From Mucilaginibacter terrenus (GTDB taxonomy: Bacteria; Bacteroidota; Bacteroidia; Sphingobacteriales; Sphingobacteriaceae), in contig NZ_QWDE01000001.1 in assembly GCF_003432065.1 (NCBI RefSeq), positions 1,736,001 through 1,800,000 on the forward strand: a DNA stretch of 64,000 nucleotides, read 5' to 3'. Shown here one piece after another: positions 17,280 to 27,500 of the stretch (its first letter is position 1; the number at the start of each line of letters is the position of its first letter). A program made the position numbers and the translations under genes. The notes below the pieces were generated by a model. It was not told where the DNA came from and did not search any database. It saw only the letters and a list, made by a program, of their open reading frames with translations.

Positions 17280-18377
17280 TCAGACACTCCACTTCTCGCA
17301 ACCTTCCAAAAACGCTTCATCAGCATCTGCACCTATGCCGGGGGCATCATTAATGGTAAGATGGTAGCCGTCGTATTGTGCGCCGCCTACGCATGGGTCT
17401 ACCAGGTGGCCCAGCTTGCAGGTGTCCATGTCATAGAAGTGAATATTGGGACTGGCATATACAAAATGTAGTTTGCTGCTCAAGGCAATACGGCTTTCCA
17501 GCATTCCGCCCATCATGCAGGGTATACTGCGCTCTGCGCAAGTATCATGTATACTTTTAGCTTCGGAAATGCCACCCGCTTTAGCCATCTTTATGTTCAC
17601 GTAATGGCAGCTGCCGCTTTCTATCTGCATACGCGCATCATGGTGATTGTAGACGCTTTCATCCGCCATGATTTTTACCGGTGTTAGCTTCATTAGCTCC
17701 GGCAAGCGATCATCGAACCAGGTGCGCATAGGTTGCTCGCAAAACTCTATGTTATATTGCCCAAGGGCCTGCAGTGCAAACACCGCCTCGTCAAAGCTCC
17801 AGCCCTGGTTGGCATCAATGCGTATCTTCATCTCATTACCCACAGCAGCGCGAATCTGCTTTATACGTTCCACATCCGCTTCGGCACCTTTGCCCAACTT
17901 CACTTTTAAGATATGAGCACCCAAGTTCTTAAAATCGACCGCCTTTTTCGCCATTACCTCCGGTGAGCCAATGCCGATGGTGATATCGCTCTCTACAGAC
18001 CTCTTTTCACCTCCTAAAAACTTGTAAAGCGGCAACCCTGCATTTTTTGCAACGATGTCATAAAGGGCCATATCAAAGGCGCTTTTGATGGTGGTGTTAC
18101 CTGCGGTGAAACTATCCAGTTGCTGCAACCGTGCGGTGATGTCCAGCGGATCTTGTCCTTTCCAAAGCTTGGCAAACTCTTTGGCCATTATCAAACAGGT
18201 ATCCTGCGTTTCGCCTACGATCATGGGGAAGGCCGAGCATTCTCCAACCCCATAAAAACCGGCGTCGGTATGCACGCGTATTAAAGTGTTCATGGCGTGG
18301 TCCATAGTGCCTGTAGCAATGGTGAATGGCTCCATAGGGATGCTGAAACGATAAATATCAACTGAGGTAATTAGCAT
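17280..18377 (-). CDS. Dipeptide epimerase (enolase superfamily)
   Basis: A 365-residue member of the muconate-lactonising subgroup of the enolase superfamily, resembling L-Ala-D/L-Glu epimerase. Catalytic elements: KVK (in HILKVKLGKG), metal ligands Asp in RIDANQGW, Glu in EFCEQP and Asp in MADESV, and the second base Lys in NIKMAKAGG. The capping domain is residues ~1-120. These enzymes interconvert dipeptide stereoisomers, often from peptidoglycan. The exact dipeptide specificity is not readable from the sequence. Confidence 0.87.
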   Translation of the reverse strand: MLITSVDIYRFSIPMEPFTIATGTMDHAMNTLIRVHTDAGFYGVGECSAFPMIVGETQDTCLIMAKEFAKLWKGQDPLDITARLQQLDSFTAGNTTIKSAFDMALYDIVAKNAGLPLYKFLGGEKRSVESDITIGIGSPEVMAKKAVDFKNLGAHILKVKLGKGAEADVERIKQIRAAVGNEMKIRIDANQGWSFDEAVFALQALGQYNIEFCEQPMRTWFDDRLPELMKLTPVKIMADESVYNHHDARMQIESGSCHYVNIKMAKAGGISEAKSIHDTCAERSIPCMMGGMLESRIALSSKLHFVYASPNIHFYDMDTCKLGHLVDPCVGGAQYDGYHLTINDAPGIGADADEAFLEGCEKWSV

Positions 18378-18432
18378 AGTTTTGACGATGTTGCGCTAAA
18401 ATAGCAGAAATTAAATGTAGCATTCACATTAG

Positions 18433-18462
18433 TTGCACATTGACACAAATAGCCTATATTTG
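18433..18462 (+). promoter_or_regulatory. Bacteroidota-type sigma-A promoter for DUF4290-murA
   Basis: TTG at 18433-18435, a 19-base spacer, then TATATTTG at 18455-18462. This fits the -33 TTTG / -7 TAnnTTTG pattern of primary promoters in this phylum. Transcription would start near 18470, leaving a leader of about 100 nt before the DUF4290 ATG at 18573. Confidence 0.6.
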
Positions 18463-18572
18463 CGTTACTTCTATAAGTACTTCCATTTTGGTTCTCCGGT
18501 CCCTAATCCTTCGCAGGGCACTGATCATGAGCCGAAAACATTTAACTAGCATTCTTAATAAAGACATTATAC

Positions 18573-19325
18573 ATGGCATTGACAAATTTGCCTGGTCCGT
18601 TCGATTATAACTCGACCAGGAATAAACTATTATTAACGGAGTACGGCCGCAACGTACAAAACATGGTGAAGTACATTGTTGCGCTGCCTACCAAGGAAGA
18701 ACGCAACCGCTATGCACAGGTTGTTATAGATCTGATGGGCTTCCTGAACCCTCACCTGCGCGATGTGGCCGACTTTAAACATAAGCTTTGGGACCACTTA
18801 CATATTATTAGCGGTTTCCAGCTGGATGTAGACTCGCCTTACCCAAAACCTACCGAAGAGGCTATCCACATTAAACCCGAGCCGTTGAAGTACCCCAATC
18901 AGCGTATCAAATACAAGCACTATGGCAAAACCATAGAGCTGATGATTGAAAAAGCAAAGGCCATTGAAGAGCCGGAGCGCAAACGCCACATGGTACAGGC
19001 GATAGCCAACTTCATGAAAATGGCTTACGTACAGTGGAACAAAGATTCTGTTGCCGATGAGATCATCCTCGCCGATCTGCAATACCTTTCTAACGGAGAG
19101 TTGCGCCTCGAAGAGAACATCAACCTGAATAAGGTAGAGTTTAGGGCTAACCCCTACAACGCACAAAGCAACAACAATCAGCGCCGCGGCAGCAATCAAA
19201 ACCAGAACAATGGCGGCCGCAACAACAACAATGGGGGGCGTACCAACAACCAAAATAACCGCAACAACAATAACAACAACCAGAACAATCGTAACCGTAA
19301 TAACGGCGGCGCCAAGAAGTACTAA
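18573..19325 (+). CDS. DUF4290 protein with Asn-rich C-terminal tail
   Basis: A 250-residue cytoplasmic-looking protein (no signal or membrane helix). Residues 1-190 match the Bacteroidota-specific DUF4290 family, mostly helical (NKLLLTEYGRNVQNMV, KEERNRYAQVVIDLMG). Residues ~191-250 are low complexity, about half Asn plus Gln, Arg and Gly, ending GGAKKY. It lies upstream of murA on the same strand, an arrangement that recurs in the phylum; a link to cell-wall synthesis is plausible but unproven. Confidence 0.85.
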   Translation: MALTNLPGPFDYNSTRNKLLLTEYGRNVQNMVKYIVALPTKEERNRYAQVVIDLMGFLNPHLRDVADFKHKLWDHLHIISGFQLDVDSPYPKPTEEAIHIKPEPLKYPNQRIKYKHYGKTIELMIEKAKAIEEPERKRHMVQAIANFMKMAYVQWNKDSVADEIILADLQYLSNGELRLEENINLNKVEFRANPYNAQSNNNQRRGSNQNQNNGGRNNNNGGRTNNQNNRNNNNNNQNNRNRNNGGAKKY

Positions 19326-19467
19326 GTTGTTTATGGTTCATGGCTGATAGTTGTGGGTGCGCACGGCGAGGCTTTGTATTTTAAATTAAAATCCAATCTT
19401 TGTCGCGTGTTATCTGTTTAGCTAAGTCATCAGCTATGAACGATGGACCATCAACTACGAACCAATT

Positions 19468-20775
19468 ATGAGAAACGCATTCGAGATACAGGGTGGTAAA
19501 AAACTAAAGGGCGAGATCATTCCGCAGGGGGCTAAGAACGAGGCGCTGCAGATCATTTCGGCCGTTTTACTCACCAAAGATAAAATGACGATCAAGAACA
19601 TCCCGGACATTCAGGATGTAAATAAATTAATTGAACTACTAGGCGACATGGGTGTTGAGGTGAACCGCATTTCCCGCGACGTTTGCACCTTTGAAGCCAA
19701 AGAGATACACCAGGACTTCTTCAACTCAGAAGCTTTTAAAGCAAAAGGCGGTGGCTTACGTGGCTCTATCATGATTGTTGGCCCGCTATTGGCCCGTTTT
19801 GGTACAGCATCTATCCCTAAACCGGGTGGCGATAAAATTGGCCGCCGACGTTTGGATACCCACTTCCTGGGATTTGAAAAACTGGGCGCCCGCTTTGACT
19901 ATAACGCCGAGACCGGCTTTTACAATGTAGATGCAACCAACCTCCAGGGCTGTTACATGCTGCTTGACGAAGCTTCGGTAACTGGCACCGCGAACATTGT
20001 TATGGCAGCGGTACTTGCTAAAGGCACCACCACCATTTATAATGCAGCTTGCGAACCATACCTGCAGCAGCTCTGCAAGATGCTGAACCGAATGGGTGCG
20101 AAAATTAGTGGTATTGGATCAAATTTGTTGACCATTGAAGGCGTAACCGAACTTACCGGCACCGAACACACCATGCTGCCGGATATGATTGAGATTGGCT
20201 CGTTCATTGGCCTGGCTGCTATGACCGGTTCCGAGATCACCATTAAAGATGTGCATTATGACGAACTGGGCATGATACCTGACGTTTTTAAACGTTTGGG
20301 TATTAAACTCGAACGCCGTGGAGACGATATCTACATCCCCTCACAGGATCATTACGAAATAGATACCTTTATAGACGGATCGCTTCTTACTGTTGCCGAT
20401 GCACCTTGGCCAGGCTTCACTCCCGACCTGTTAAGCATTGTGCTGGTGGTAGCTACCCAGGCAAAAGGATCTGTACTAATACACCAGAAAATGTTTGAAA
20501 GCCGTTTGTTCTTTGTTGACAAACTGCTGGATATGGGTGCCAATATTATTCTTTGTGATCCGCATAGGGCTACTGTTATCGGCCTGGACAAACAAATACA
20601 ATTACGCGGCATTTCAATGACGTCGCCTGACATTCGTGCCGGTGTATCATTACTTATAGCGGCTTTATCTGCACAAGGTCAATCAACTATCTACAACATT
20701 GAGCAAATAGAGCGCGGTTATCAAAATATTGATACCCGCCTCCGCGCTTTGGGTGCTGATATAACCCGCGTTTAA
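19468..20775 (+). CDS. murA: UDP-N-acetylglucosamine 1-carboxyvinyltransferase MurA
   Basis: First committed enzyme of peptidoglycan synthesis: transfers enolpyruvate from PEP to UDP-GlcNAc in the cytoplasm. The 435-residue product has the two-domain inside-out barrel signature: the N-terminal GAKNEALQI (Lys22 equivalent at residue 23), the PEP-loop PGGDKIGRR (119-127), and the C-terminal RGYQNIDTRLRALGADI. The usual loop Cys (Cys115 in E. coli) is Asp here (D122). DUF4290 lies upstream and a terminator downstream. Confidence 0.95.
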   Translation: MRNAFEIQGGKKLKGEIIPQGAKNEALQIISAVLLTKDKMTIKNIPDIQDVNKLIELLGDMGVEVNRISRDVCTFEAKEIHQDFFNSEAFKAKGGGLRGSIMIVGPLLARFGTASIPKPGGDKIGRRRLDTHFLGFEKLGARFDYNAETGFYNVDATNLQGCYMLLDEASVTGTANIVMAAVLAKGTTTIYNAACEPYLQQLCKMLNRMGAKISGIGSNLLTIEGVTELTGTEHTMLPDMIEIGSFIGLAAMTGSEITIKDVHYDELGMIPDVFKRLGIKLERRGDDIYIPSQDHYEIDTFIDGSLLTVADAPWPGFTPDLLSIVLVVATQAKGSVLIHQKMFESRLFFVDKLLDMGANIILCDPHRATVIGLDKQIQLRGISMTSPDIRAGVSLLIAALSAQGQSTIYNIEQIERGYQNIDTRLRALGADITRV

Positions 20776-20794
20776 AAAGTTCAAAGCAGAAGTT

Positions 20795-20836
20795 AAAAGC
20801 GGAAAGTGATCGTACTACGACAACTTTCCGCTTTTT
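20795..20836 (+). terminator. Terminator after murA
   Basis: Arms aaaagcggaaagt (20795-20807) and actttccgcttttt (20823-20836) form a stem of about 12 bp with a 15-base loop, followed by T residues, 20 bp past the murA stop. Confidence 0.75.
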
Positions 20837-20920
20837 GGCTTTTACTGCTTTGCTTTGCAAATTTCCATTTTTTTATAGCTTTACACTTTCAGCCTTTAGC
20901 TAGGCTTAATAAACCAATAA

Positions 20921-22477
20921 ATGTCCTATAAGAACCGGCGTCCCGGCTATTCTAAATTCATATTGATATTTGTTGCTATAAAGGTATTGCTCAACCTTAT
21001 GGCCATCAGCCGCTTTGGCTTTCACCGGGACGAGTTCCTTCACCTGGTTCTTGCCGATCATTTGGACTGGGGCTATAAAGAGGTGCCACCTTTTATAGCC
21101 GTGCTAGCCAGGATAACGCTGTCGGTGTTTGGCGATTCGGTTTTCGCTGCACGCATATTTTCTACCATAGCAAGCGGGTTAATTATATGGCTTACCGGCC
21201 GCATTACGGTAGAGCTTGGCGGCAGGCGCTTTGCTATTACACTCGCTTGTTTGGCGTTGATCTTTTCTCCGGCATTTGCAGCCAGCGGCTACCTGTTCCA
21301 ACCCGTCGTCTTCGATCAGTTATGGTGGGTAGTTACCGTATGGCTCTTTACCAAATACCTCAACACGGCCGATGTAAGATACCTATACTGGCTTGGCGCT
21401 GCTGTCGGGTTAGGCATGCTCACAAAGTATAGCATGGCGTTTTTTACAGGTTCGCTCATTATTGGCATCCTCATCAGCAAAGAGCGCAAGTTGCTTTTTA
21501 ACAAGCATGTACTCATATCGGCAGTAATTGCTTTCCTGATATTTCTGCCAAATGTAATTTGGCAGTTCGTCCACCATTTCCCGTTTTTCACCCATATGAA
21601 GGAACTTAGGGAGGAACAGTTGGACTACGTAAAACCGATAGAGTTTCTAATGCAGCAACTGCTGGTAAATGGCCCTGCCTTATTTGTTTGGCTAACAGGT
21701 TTTTTCTTCCTGCTTTTCGCATTCAAGCTGAGGCGGTTCCGGTATATGGCGATCGCTTATGTACTTATCTTTCTGTTCTTATTGGAGATGAACGGCAAGA
21801 ACTACTACCTTTTTGGCGCTTATCCTATGCTGTTTGCAGCAGGCGGTTTTGCCTGGGAGCGCATCATTAAAAGGTCATGGATAGTTGTAAGAGTGGCAGT
21901 TGTGCTTGCTTTTGTTTTACCGAATCTGTTACTGCTTCCAATGGTGTTACCGGTGTTGTCGTTAGATAAAACGCTGGGCTTTTTCAGGTACACAAAAGAA
22001 CATTTGCCTTTCCTAAGCTTTATAACCAAATGGGAGGATCAGCAGCAGCACCCTACCACACAAGACTATGCCGATATGCTTGGTTGGGAGGAAATGGCGC
22101 AAAAAGCTTCACAAGCCTACCACAGCCTAACGCGCGAACAACAAAAACAAGCGCAGATTTTTGCTGACAATTACGGGGAGGCTGGTGCTTTGCATCTCTT
22201 CCACAAAAAATATAACATGCCCGATGTGGTAAGTTTAAACAGCAGCTTTGCGCTGTGGGCGCCTGACAGCCTGAATGCGCGGTACATTATTTATGTGGAT
22301 GATGATGCTAACGTAAAAGAGCGGCTCGCACCTATTCTTGAAAGCTACCGGCAAACCGGCGAAGTACTGGAACCTCTCGCCAGGGAAAAAGGCACTAAGG
22401 TATACATCCTGGTTAACCCATCACCCAGGCTTAACGAGGTTTACCAGAAGGAACTGGCTGAGAAAAGATTAAAGTAA
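20921..22477 (+). CDS. Family 39-type membrane glycosyltransferase (PMT/ArnT-like)
   Basis: A 518-residue integral membrane protein of the GT-C fold. It has roughly ten or more helices in residues 12-350 and a soluble C-terminal part (~360-518). The first extracytoplasmic loop carries the acidic catalytic motif in HRDEFLHL (DE, residues ~37-38), as in dolichol-phosphate-mannose or undecaprenyl-phosphate-arabinose transferases. Such enzymes use polyprenyl-phosphate sugars to glycosylate lipids or proteins on the periplasmic face. Donor and acceptor are unknown. Confidence 0.82.
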   Translation: MSYKNRRPGYSKFILIFVAIKVLLNLMAISRFGFHRDEFLHLVLADHLDWGYKEVPPFIAVLARITLSVFGDSVFAARIFSTIASGLIIWLTGRITVELGGRRFAITLACLALIFSPAFAASGYLFQPVVFDQLWWVVTVWLFTKYLNTADVRYLYWLGAAVGLGMLTKYSMAFFTGSLIIGILISKERKLLFNKHVLISAVIAFLIFLPNVIWQFVHHFPFFTHMKELREEQLDYVKPIEFLMQQLLVNGPALFVWLTGFFFLLFAFKLRRFRYMAIAYVLIFLFLLEMNGKNYYLFGAYPMLFAAGGFAWERIIKRSWIVVRVAVVLAFVLPNLLLLPMVLPVLSLDKTLGFFRYTKEHLPFLSFITKWEDQQQHPTTQDYADMLGWEEMAQKASQAYHSLTREQQKQAQIFADNYGEAGALHLFHKKYNMPDVVSLNSSFALWAPDSLNARYIIYVDDDANVKERLAPILESYRQTGEVLEPLAREKGTKVYILVNPSPRLNEVYQKELAEKRLK

Positions 22478-22533
22478 GTTAGTTGGAAACAACTTGATTA
22501 ATTATTCATTTTGTAAATTCCTATTTAGATACT

Positions 22534-22905
22534 ATGCGTGGTTTTAAAACGATATTATTTCTTGCCATCTCTAATACCTTCATGACCTTTGCCTGGTACG
22601 GGCACCTCAAGTTTAAAGAGTACGAATGGGGCAAGAACCTGGGCCTGATCTCCATTATCCTGATCAGCTGGGGACTTGCCTTTTTTGAATACCTGTTTCA
22701 AGTACCGGCAAACAGGCTAGGCTTTAAAGATGATGGCGGCCCGTTTACGCTGGTACAACTCAAAACCATTCAGGAAGCTATCACCCTAACATTATTTATG
22801 GTATTCACCGTGGTGTTTTTTAAAACCGAAAAACTCGGCTGGAACCACCTGGTTGGTTTTGCGCTTATTGTACTGGCAGTGTTTGTGATATTTAAAAAAT
22901 GGTGA
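22534..22905 (+). CDS. DUF486 / DMT-like small membrane protein
   Basis: A 123-residue membrane protein with four predicted helices and the DUF486 segments AISNTFMTFAWYGHLK, ISWGLAFFEYLFQVPANRLG and FTLVQLKTIQEAITL. DUF486 belongs to the drug/metabolite-transporter-like clan, but no transport substrate is known. It follows the glycosyltransferase gene at 56 bp on the same strand. Confidence 0.88.
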   Translation: MRGFKTILFLAISNTFMTFAWYGHLKFKEYEWGKNLGLISIILISWGLAFFEYLFQVPANRLGFKDDGGPFTLVQLKTIQEAITLTLFMVFTVVFFKTEKLGWNHLVGFALIVLAVFVIFKKW

Positions 22906-22940
22906 TTGAAAATTAAGCTAAGCCAATACAGCGTTGTTTT

Positions 22941-23035
22941 CGTCATTGCGAGGTACGAAGCAATCTCAGAACTGTAAGTATTTAAAGCATTTTAGACTGA
23001 ACTATTCGGAGATTGCTTCGTACCTCGCAATGACG
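22941..23035. repeat. Dispersed inverted repeat, CGTCATTGCG family (copy 2, perfect 27-bp arms)
   Basis: Arms at 22941-22967 and 23009-23035 are perfect reverse complements over 27 bp, starting cgtcattgcgagg, with a 41-bp centre. It lies between convergent genes (DUF486 and the cystathionine-beta-synthase-like gene) and would form a long hairpin in either transcript. This is the best-preserved copy in the window. Confidence 0.9.
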
Positions 23036-23055
23036 CTTTAATAGCTTATATCTTA

Positions 23056-24417
23056 CTAAGCCGATATCGCGTTTATAATATCATACTGCGTAATGATCTC
23101 GATGTTACCGCGCTCATCCTCAACAAGAACGGCAATGTTATCTTTATTGATCATGCCGGATATTTTGTCAATTGAGGTATTCAAATCGACAAACGGGAAC
23201 GGTGATGTGCTGATATTCTTAACCGGCTGAGATTTTATTCCTGGGTTTTCAATCAGAGAGTTTAAAATATCGCTTTCTGTAATTTTGCCGATCACCATAC
23301 CTTTTTGAGTCACAGGTATCTGTGAAATATTTAACGACTTGATGGTATTAATCGCTTCCAGTACGGTTTTCTCACAGTCGATAGTAATGATTTCCTGGTT
23401 CTCCTTTTTGTCGATGATATGGCGCGCTGTAAGTTTCTCGTCTTTCAGGAAACCACGATCTCGCAACCAGTCGTCGTTGTACATCTTGCCCAAATAGCGG
23501 GTACCATGGTCAGGGAAGATCACAACCACGACGTCGCCTTCTTTAAAGCGATCCTTCATCTGCAGTACGCCAGCAATGGCAGACCCAGTTGAGTTACCTG
23601 CAAAGATGCCTTCTTTACGGGCTATCTCGCGGGTCATCAGGGCAGCATCCTTATCGCTTACCTTTTCAAAATAGTCTATGAGGCTGAAATCAACGTTCTG
23701 CGGCAAGAAGTCCTCTCCTATACCTTCAGTGATATATGGATATATCTCATTCTTGTCAAACTCACCTGTTTCCTTGTACTTTTTAAATACCGAACCGTAA
23801 GTGTCAATTCCGAGTACCTGTATGTTAGGGTTCTTCTCTTTCAGGTACCGCGCTGTGCCAGATATGGTGCCGCCGGTGCCCACGCCTACCACCAGGTGGG
23901 TTATTTTACCTTCTGTTTGTTCCCAAATTTCGGGACCGGTTTGCTCATAGTGTGCCTGTGAGTTGCTCAGGTTATCGTACTGGTTGGGCTTCCACGAGTT
24001 AGGAACCTCACGCTCTAATCGTGACGATACAGAATAGTATGACCGTGGGTCTTCCGGGTCTACGTTAGTTGGGCAAACAATTACTTCCGCACCAAAAGCG
24101 CGTAGAGCATCAAACTTTTCTTTTGATTGCTTATCCGTACTGGTGAAGATACATTTGTAGCCTTTTATAACTGCCGCAATGGCCAGCCCCATACCGGTAT
24201 TGCCGGATGTACCTTCGATAATAGTACCGCCGGGTTTCAGTTTACCACTGGCTTCAGCGTCCTCAATCATTTTCAACGCCATACGGTCCTTAATAGAGTT
24301 ACCCGGGTTGGTGGTCTCTATTTTGGCCAGAACGGTTGCTGGTATGTCTTTTACTATTTTATTAAGCTTTACCATTGGCGTGTGGCCTATGGTCTCCAGT
24401 ATGTTATTATACCACAT
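23056..24417 (-). CDS. Cystathionine beta-synthase-like PLP enzyme with CBS-domain tail
   Basis: A 453-residue fold-type II PLP enzyme. The catalytic domain (residues 1-325) has the PLP Lys in PGNSIKDRMA, the Asn-binding TSGNTGMG loop and the phosphate cup GTGGTISGTARYL. Residues ~335-453 form two CBS domains (ITIDCEKTVLEAI, KITESDILN, IAVLVEDERGNIEII), which usually bind an adenosyl ligand for regulation. It likely condenses serine or O-acetylserine with homocysteine or sulfide. There is no haem-binding N-terminus as in the human enzyme. Confidence 0.9.
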   Translation of the reverse strand: MWYNNILETIGHTPMVKLNKIVKDIPATVLAKIETTNPGNSIKDRMALKMIEDAEASGKLKPGGTIIEGTSGNTGMGLAIAAVIKGYKCIFTSTDKQSKEKFDALRAFGAEVIVCPTNVDPEDPRSYYSVSSRLEREVPNSWKPNQYDNLSNSQAHYEQTGPEIWEQTEGKITHLVVGVGTGGTISGTARYLKEKNPNIQVLGIDTYGSVFKKYKETGEFDKNEIYPYITEGIGEDFLPQNVDFSLIDYFEKVSDKDAALMTREIARKEGIFAGNSTGSAIAGVLQMKDRFKEGDVVVVIFPDHGTRYLGKMYNDDWLRDRGFLKDEKLTARHIIDKKENQEIITIDCEKTVLEAINTIKSLNISQIPVTQKGMVIGKITESDILNSLIENPGIKSQPVKNISTSPFPFVDLNTSIDKISGMINKDNIAVLVEDERGNIEIITQYDIINAISA

Positions 24418-24588
24418 AATTTAAATTGGTCTTAGATCGGCAGCTAAAACCACCGATAGCAGAAAATCTACTAATCCTGTATACAAACGGGATATGCATC
24501 AAAATTAATCTTCTCATCTGATATTTTTTTATGGAATAACAAATACATCTGCATCCATGAGTAAAATAACAACACAAACCGCCTGCAC

Positions 24589-27500
24589 ATGTCTACCATT
24601 TTACGCCCAGCCTTTGTAACTGTAATCATCCTGCTTGGCAGCATTACTGCCGCCTTTGCACAACGCCCGCTCACCAATAGCCGGCAGAGCAGCTACTACA
24701 CCTACATTTATAGTCTGTCTCCTGCAGAGGTAGAGAAGTTCTATACTTCGCCTGGTAAGCCGCTAAACCAAGCCTTGCTGCGCAACGCTGCAGACTCGTT
24801 TCTAACAGATAAGGGCAACTTACCCCGGCTGCCAAATGGCAATTATCTTAAGGTGTTTGCTTTGCAAAATCAGCTTAAATATTCGCTATTGGAAAACCAC
24901 TCAGCGTTTCTGCAGCTGTTTCTTACACCTTATGAATACCGCTTTACGCTCACCAATAAACAGGGTGCATATATTAATGGCGCGGCCGTAACTATAAACG
25001 GCAATCAAGTAGCACATGACGAGGCCAGCAATACCTGGCACTTTAAACGCACCGGTAAACGAGCTACATTGCGGGTAGATTATGCCGGCGTAACAAACTT
25101 TTTCAATCTGGAAAAGGAGGAATATTATTCAAGCAATTACAGCAGCTTTAAGTACCGCCTGCTCAGATTCTGGAACAAAATTAAAGCACCTTTTACAAAA
25201 CATCGGCGTAGCAGCTACAACCAGCGCGGAGGCTTTATGATATTTAACAAGCCTATGTACAAGCCGGGAGACACGGTAAAGTTTAAGGCCTTTATACTTC
25301 AGCAGAACGGTAAACCTGTTACGCAGAAAAAGCTATTGGTTAAACTCAATGATGATGGCAATACAAAATTGCTGGGCAAGGTAGATAGCTATCGCGCAGG
25401 CGGATTTGAGTACAGCTTTGTTTTAACCGACAGCTTAGACCTTGACCTGGATGACACTTATAAAATTGATCTTGTAGATCCGGCTAAAACCAGAAGGGCT
25501 AAAGCTAATGAAGACGATGATAATGAACGCGATGGTCCCGCTGCAGTTTTAATGTCTGGCAATTTTAAATATCAGGAATACGAATTGAAGTCCATTCATT
25601 TTGCAATGCGTACAGATAAAGAAGATCACTACCCGGGCGATCCTTTAGTGGCTTATTTTAAAGCGAGCGACGAGAATGACTTACCGGTTGCCGACGGACG
25701 TGTGGTGCTTACGTTGCTGACCAGCAGTGCAAGTAACTATAAAGTTAATCACGTTTTTGTGCCGGACACCTTGTGGCAGCACAAATTCAACCTGGATCCG
25801 GTTGGCGAAACTAAATTAACCATACCTGACTCTATCTTCCCAAAGGCGACAGTGAGCTATCAACTGGAAGCAAAATTCATGAACTCCAATAACGAAGGTC
25901 AGGAACAACAAAAGGAAGCCACTTTTTACTACGAAAAGTACCGCGTGAAAACAGAGGTGGTAAATGACTCGTTGAAAATCAGCCATCTTGTAAATGGCAA
26001 ATCAGTTAGTTCTTCAGCTATGGTAAGCGCCCTCAATGTTGAAGGCGATACTCTATCGAAAGTAAAGCTTATGCTGCCCGGCTTCGCACTGATAAACCCT
26101 AATGCCGCTGAATACAATATAGCAACTGACAGCACGGATACCGATGTAGAGTTAAAAGATTTTACAGGCGATATCACGCTCTCATCTGAACGTACTGCCG
26201 ATTCGGTTTTTGTGAACGTGGCTAACCCCCGTAAGCTGCATTTCTTTTACTCAGTTTTTGAGAACGGAAAACTCACCGGCGATGGTCAGGCAGATCAGTT
26301 GAATTACAAAACAGCGGTAAGCTCAAGGGTCAGAGTTACGTTCATTGTAAATTACATCTGGGGCGGGAAAATGAAAAGCGCACAAGAAAACTCCATATAC
26401 CAGGAAAGGTTGCTGACCATCAACGTAAGACAACCGGTGTCGGTTTACCCTGGTCAAAAAGTAAAAACCGATATTGTAGTTACCGACGCGCAGGGCAAGC
26501 CCGTTCCTAATACCGACGTTACCGCCTGGGCCATTACCCGCAAGTTTAACAGCGGTATGCCTTATGTACCTTACCTGGGCAAAAACTACCCTGGAGCAAA
26601 ACGTAAACCAACTTACAGGTTACAAGATGCAGAAACGAATGGAACTACACAGTTGGACTGGCTTAGGTGGAAAAATGCTCTAGGACTCGATAGTATTGAA
26701 TACTTCCGGTTTACGCATCCCAATAAAATATACCGCATCGAAGAACCGGGAGTGGACACCATAACCCAAATAGCACCATTTATAACTGGCAAAGCAGGCC
26801 TTGCACCAGTACATGCTTTATATATCGACCATTTGCCGGTGTATTTTAGCCAGGCACAACAACTGCAACCCTATAGTTTTAAGGTTGAGGCCGGCTATCA
26901 TCACCTGAAACTGCGTACGGCAGAGGAAGAGATAGAGATCGACAGCGTTCTGGTTAGAAAATCGAAGAAACTCATTCTTAGCGTAAACGCAGATGCTTAC
27001 CCTGTAACTAAAAAGAAGGACACGCTGGACACATACGAGGCAGCCCTTATTAACAAATACATGGTTACTATAGCCAATAACTTTGATGGTAAGCGGTCCA
27101 TGATTGTCCAGCACGACCGCCTGTTTTTCCTTAATCCCTATAATGCCGCACCGCGTAGCATCCTGGTGGGTCCGCTCAGCAATAGCTACACTTTGTTTGA
27201 TCAGCAGGATAAAAAACAACTGTTCGTGGCCGAACCGAGCTATACTTACCTGTTTGAGCCGGGCTTAATAAAGCAGAAAAGCATCCCGACCGAATTTGCC
27301 TTTTCACGGTACCTGCGCGTAGCAGCAGGTACTGCCAATTACCGGGACTACGTACTTACCAATGCTGCTGCCGATGACCTCTGGCAGGATTACCTCGATA
27401 AACGTAGCAACACTCAGCAATTGTTTGAAAATTCTCATGTACCCTATAACGAACGCGGGAAATTGGAACTACAAAGAGTTGTGGGCAAGAATGAGCATCC

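Noticed and set aside
19326..19467. Inverted repeat of ggttcat/atgaacc-like segments in the DUF4290-murA gap
   Set aside because: Arms are short and degenerate; similar simple repeats occur in other gaps (for example 12318-12360 and 58780-58857), with no clear function.
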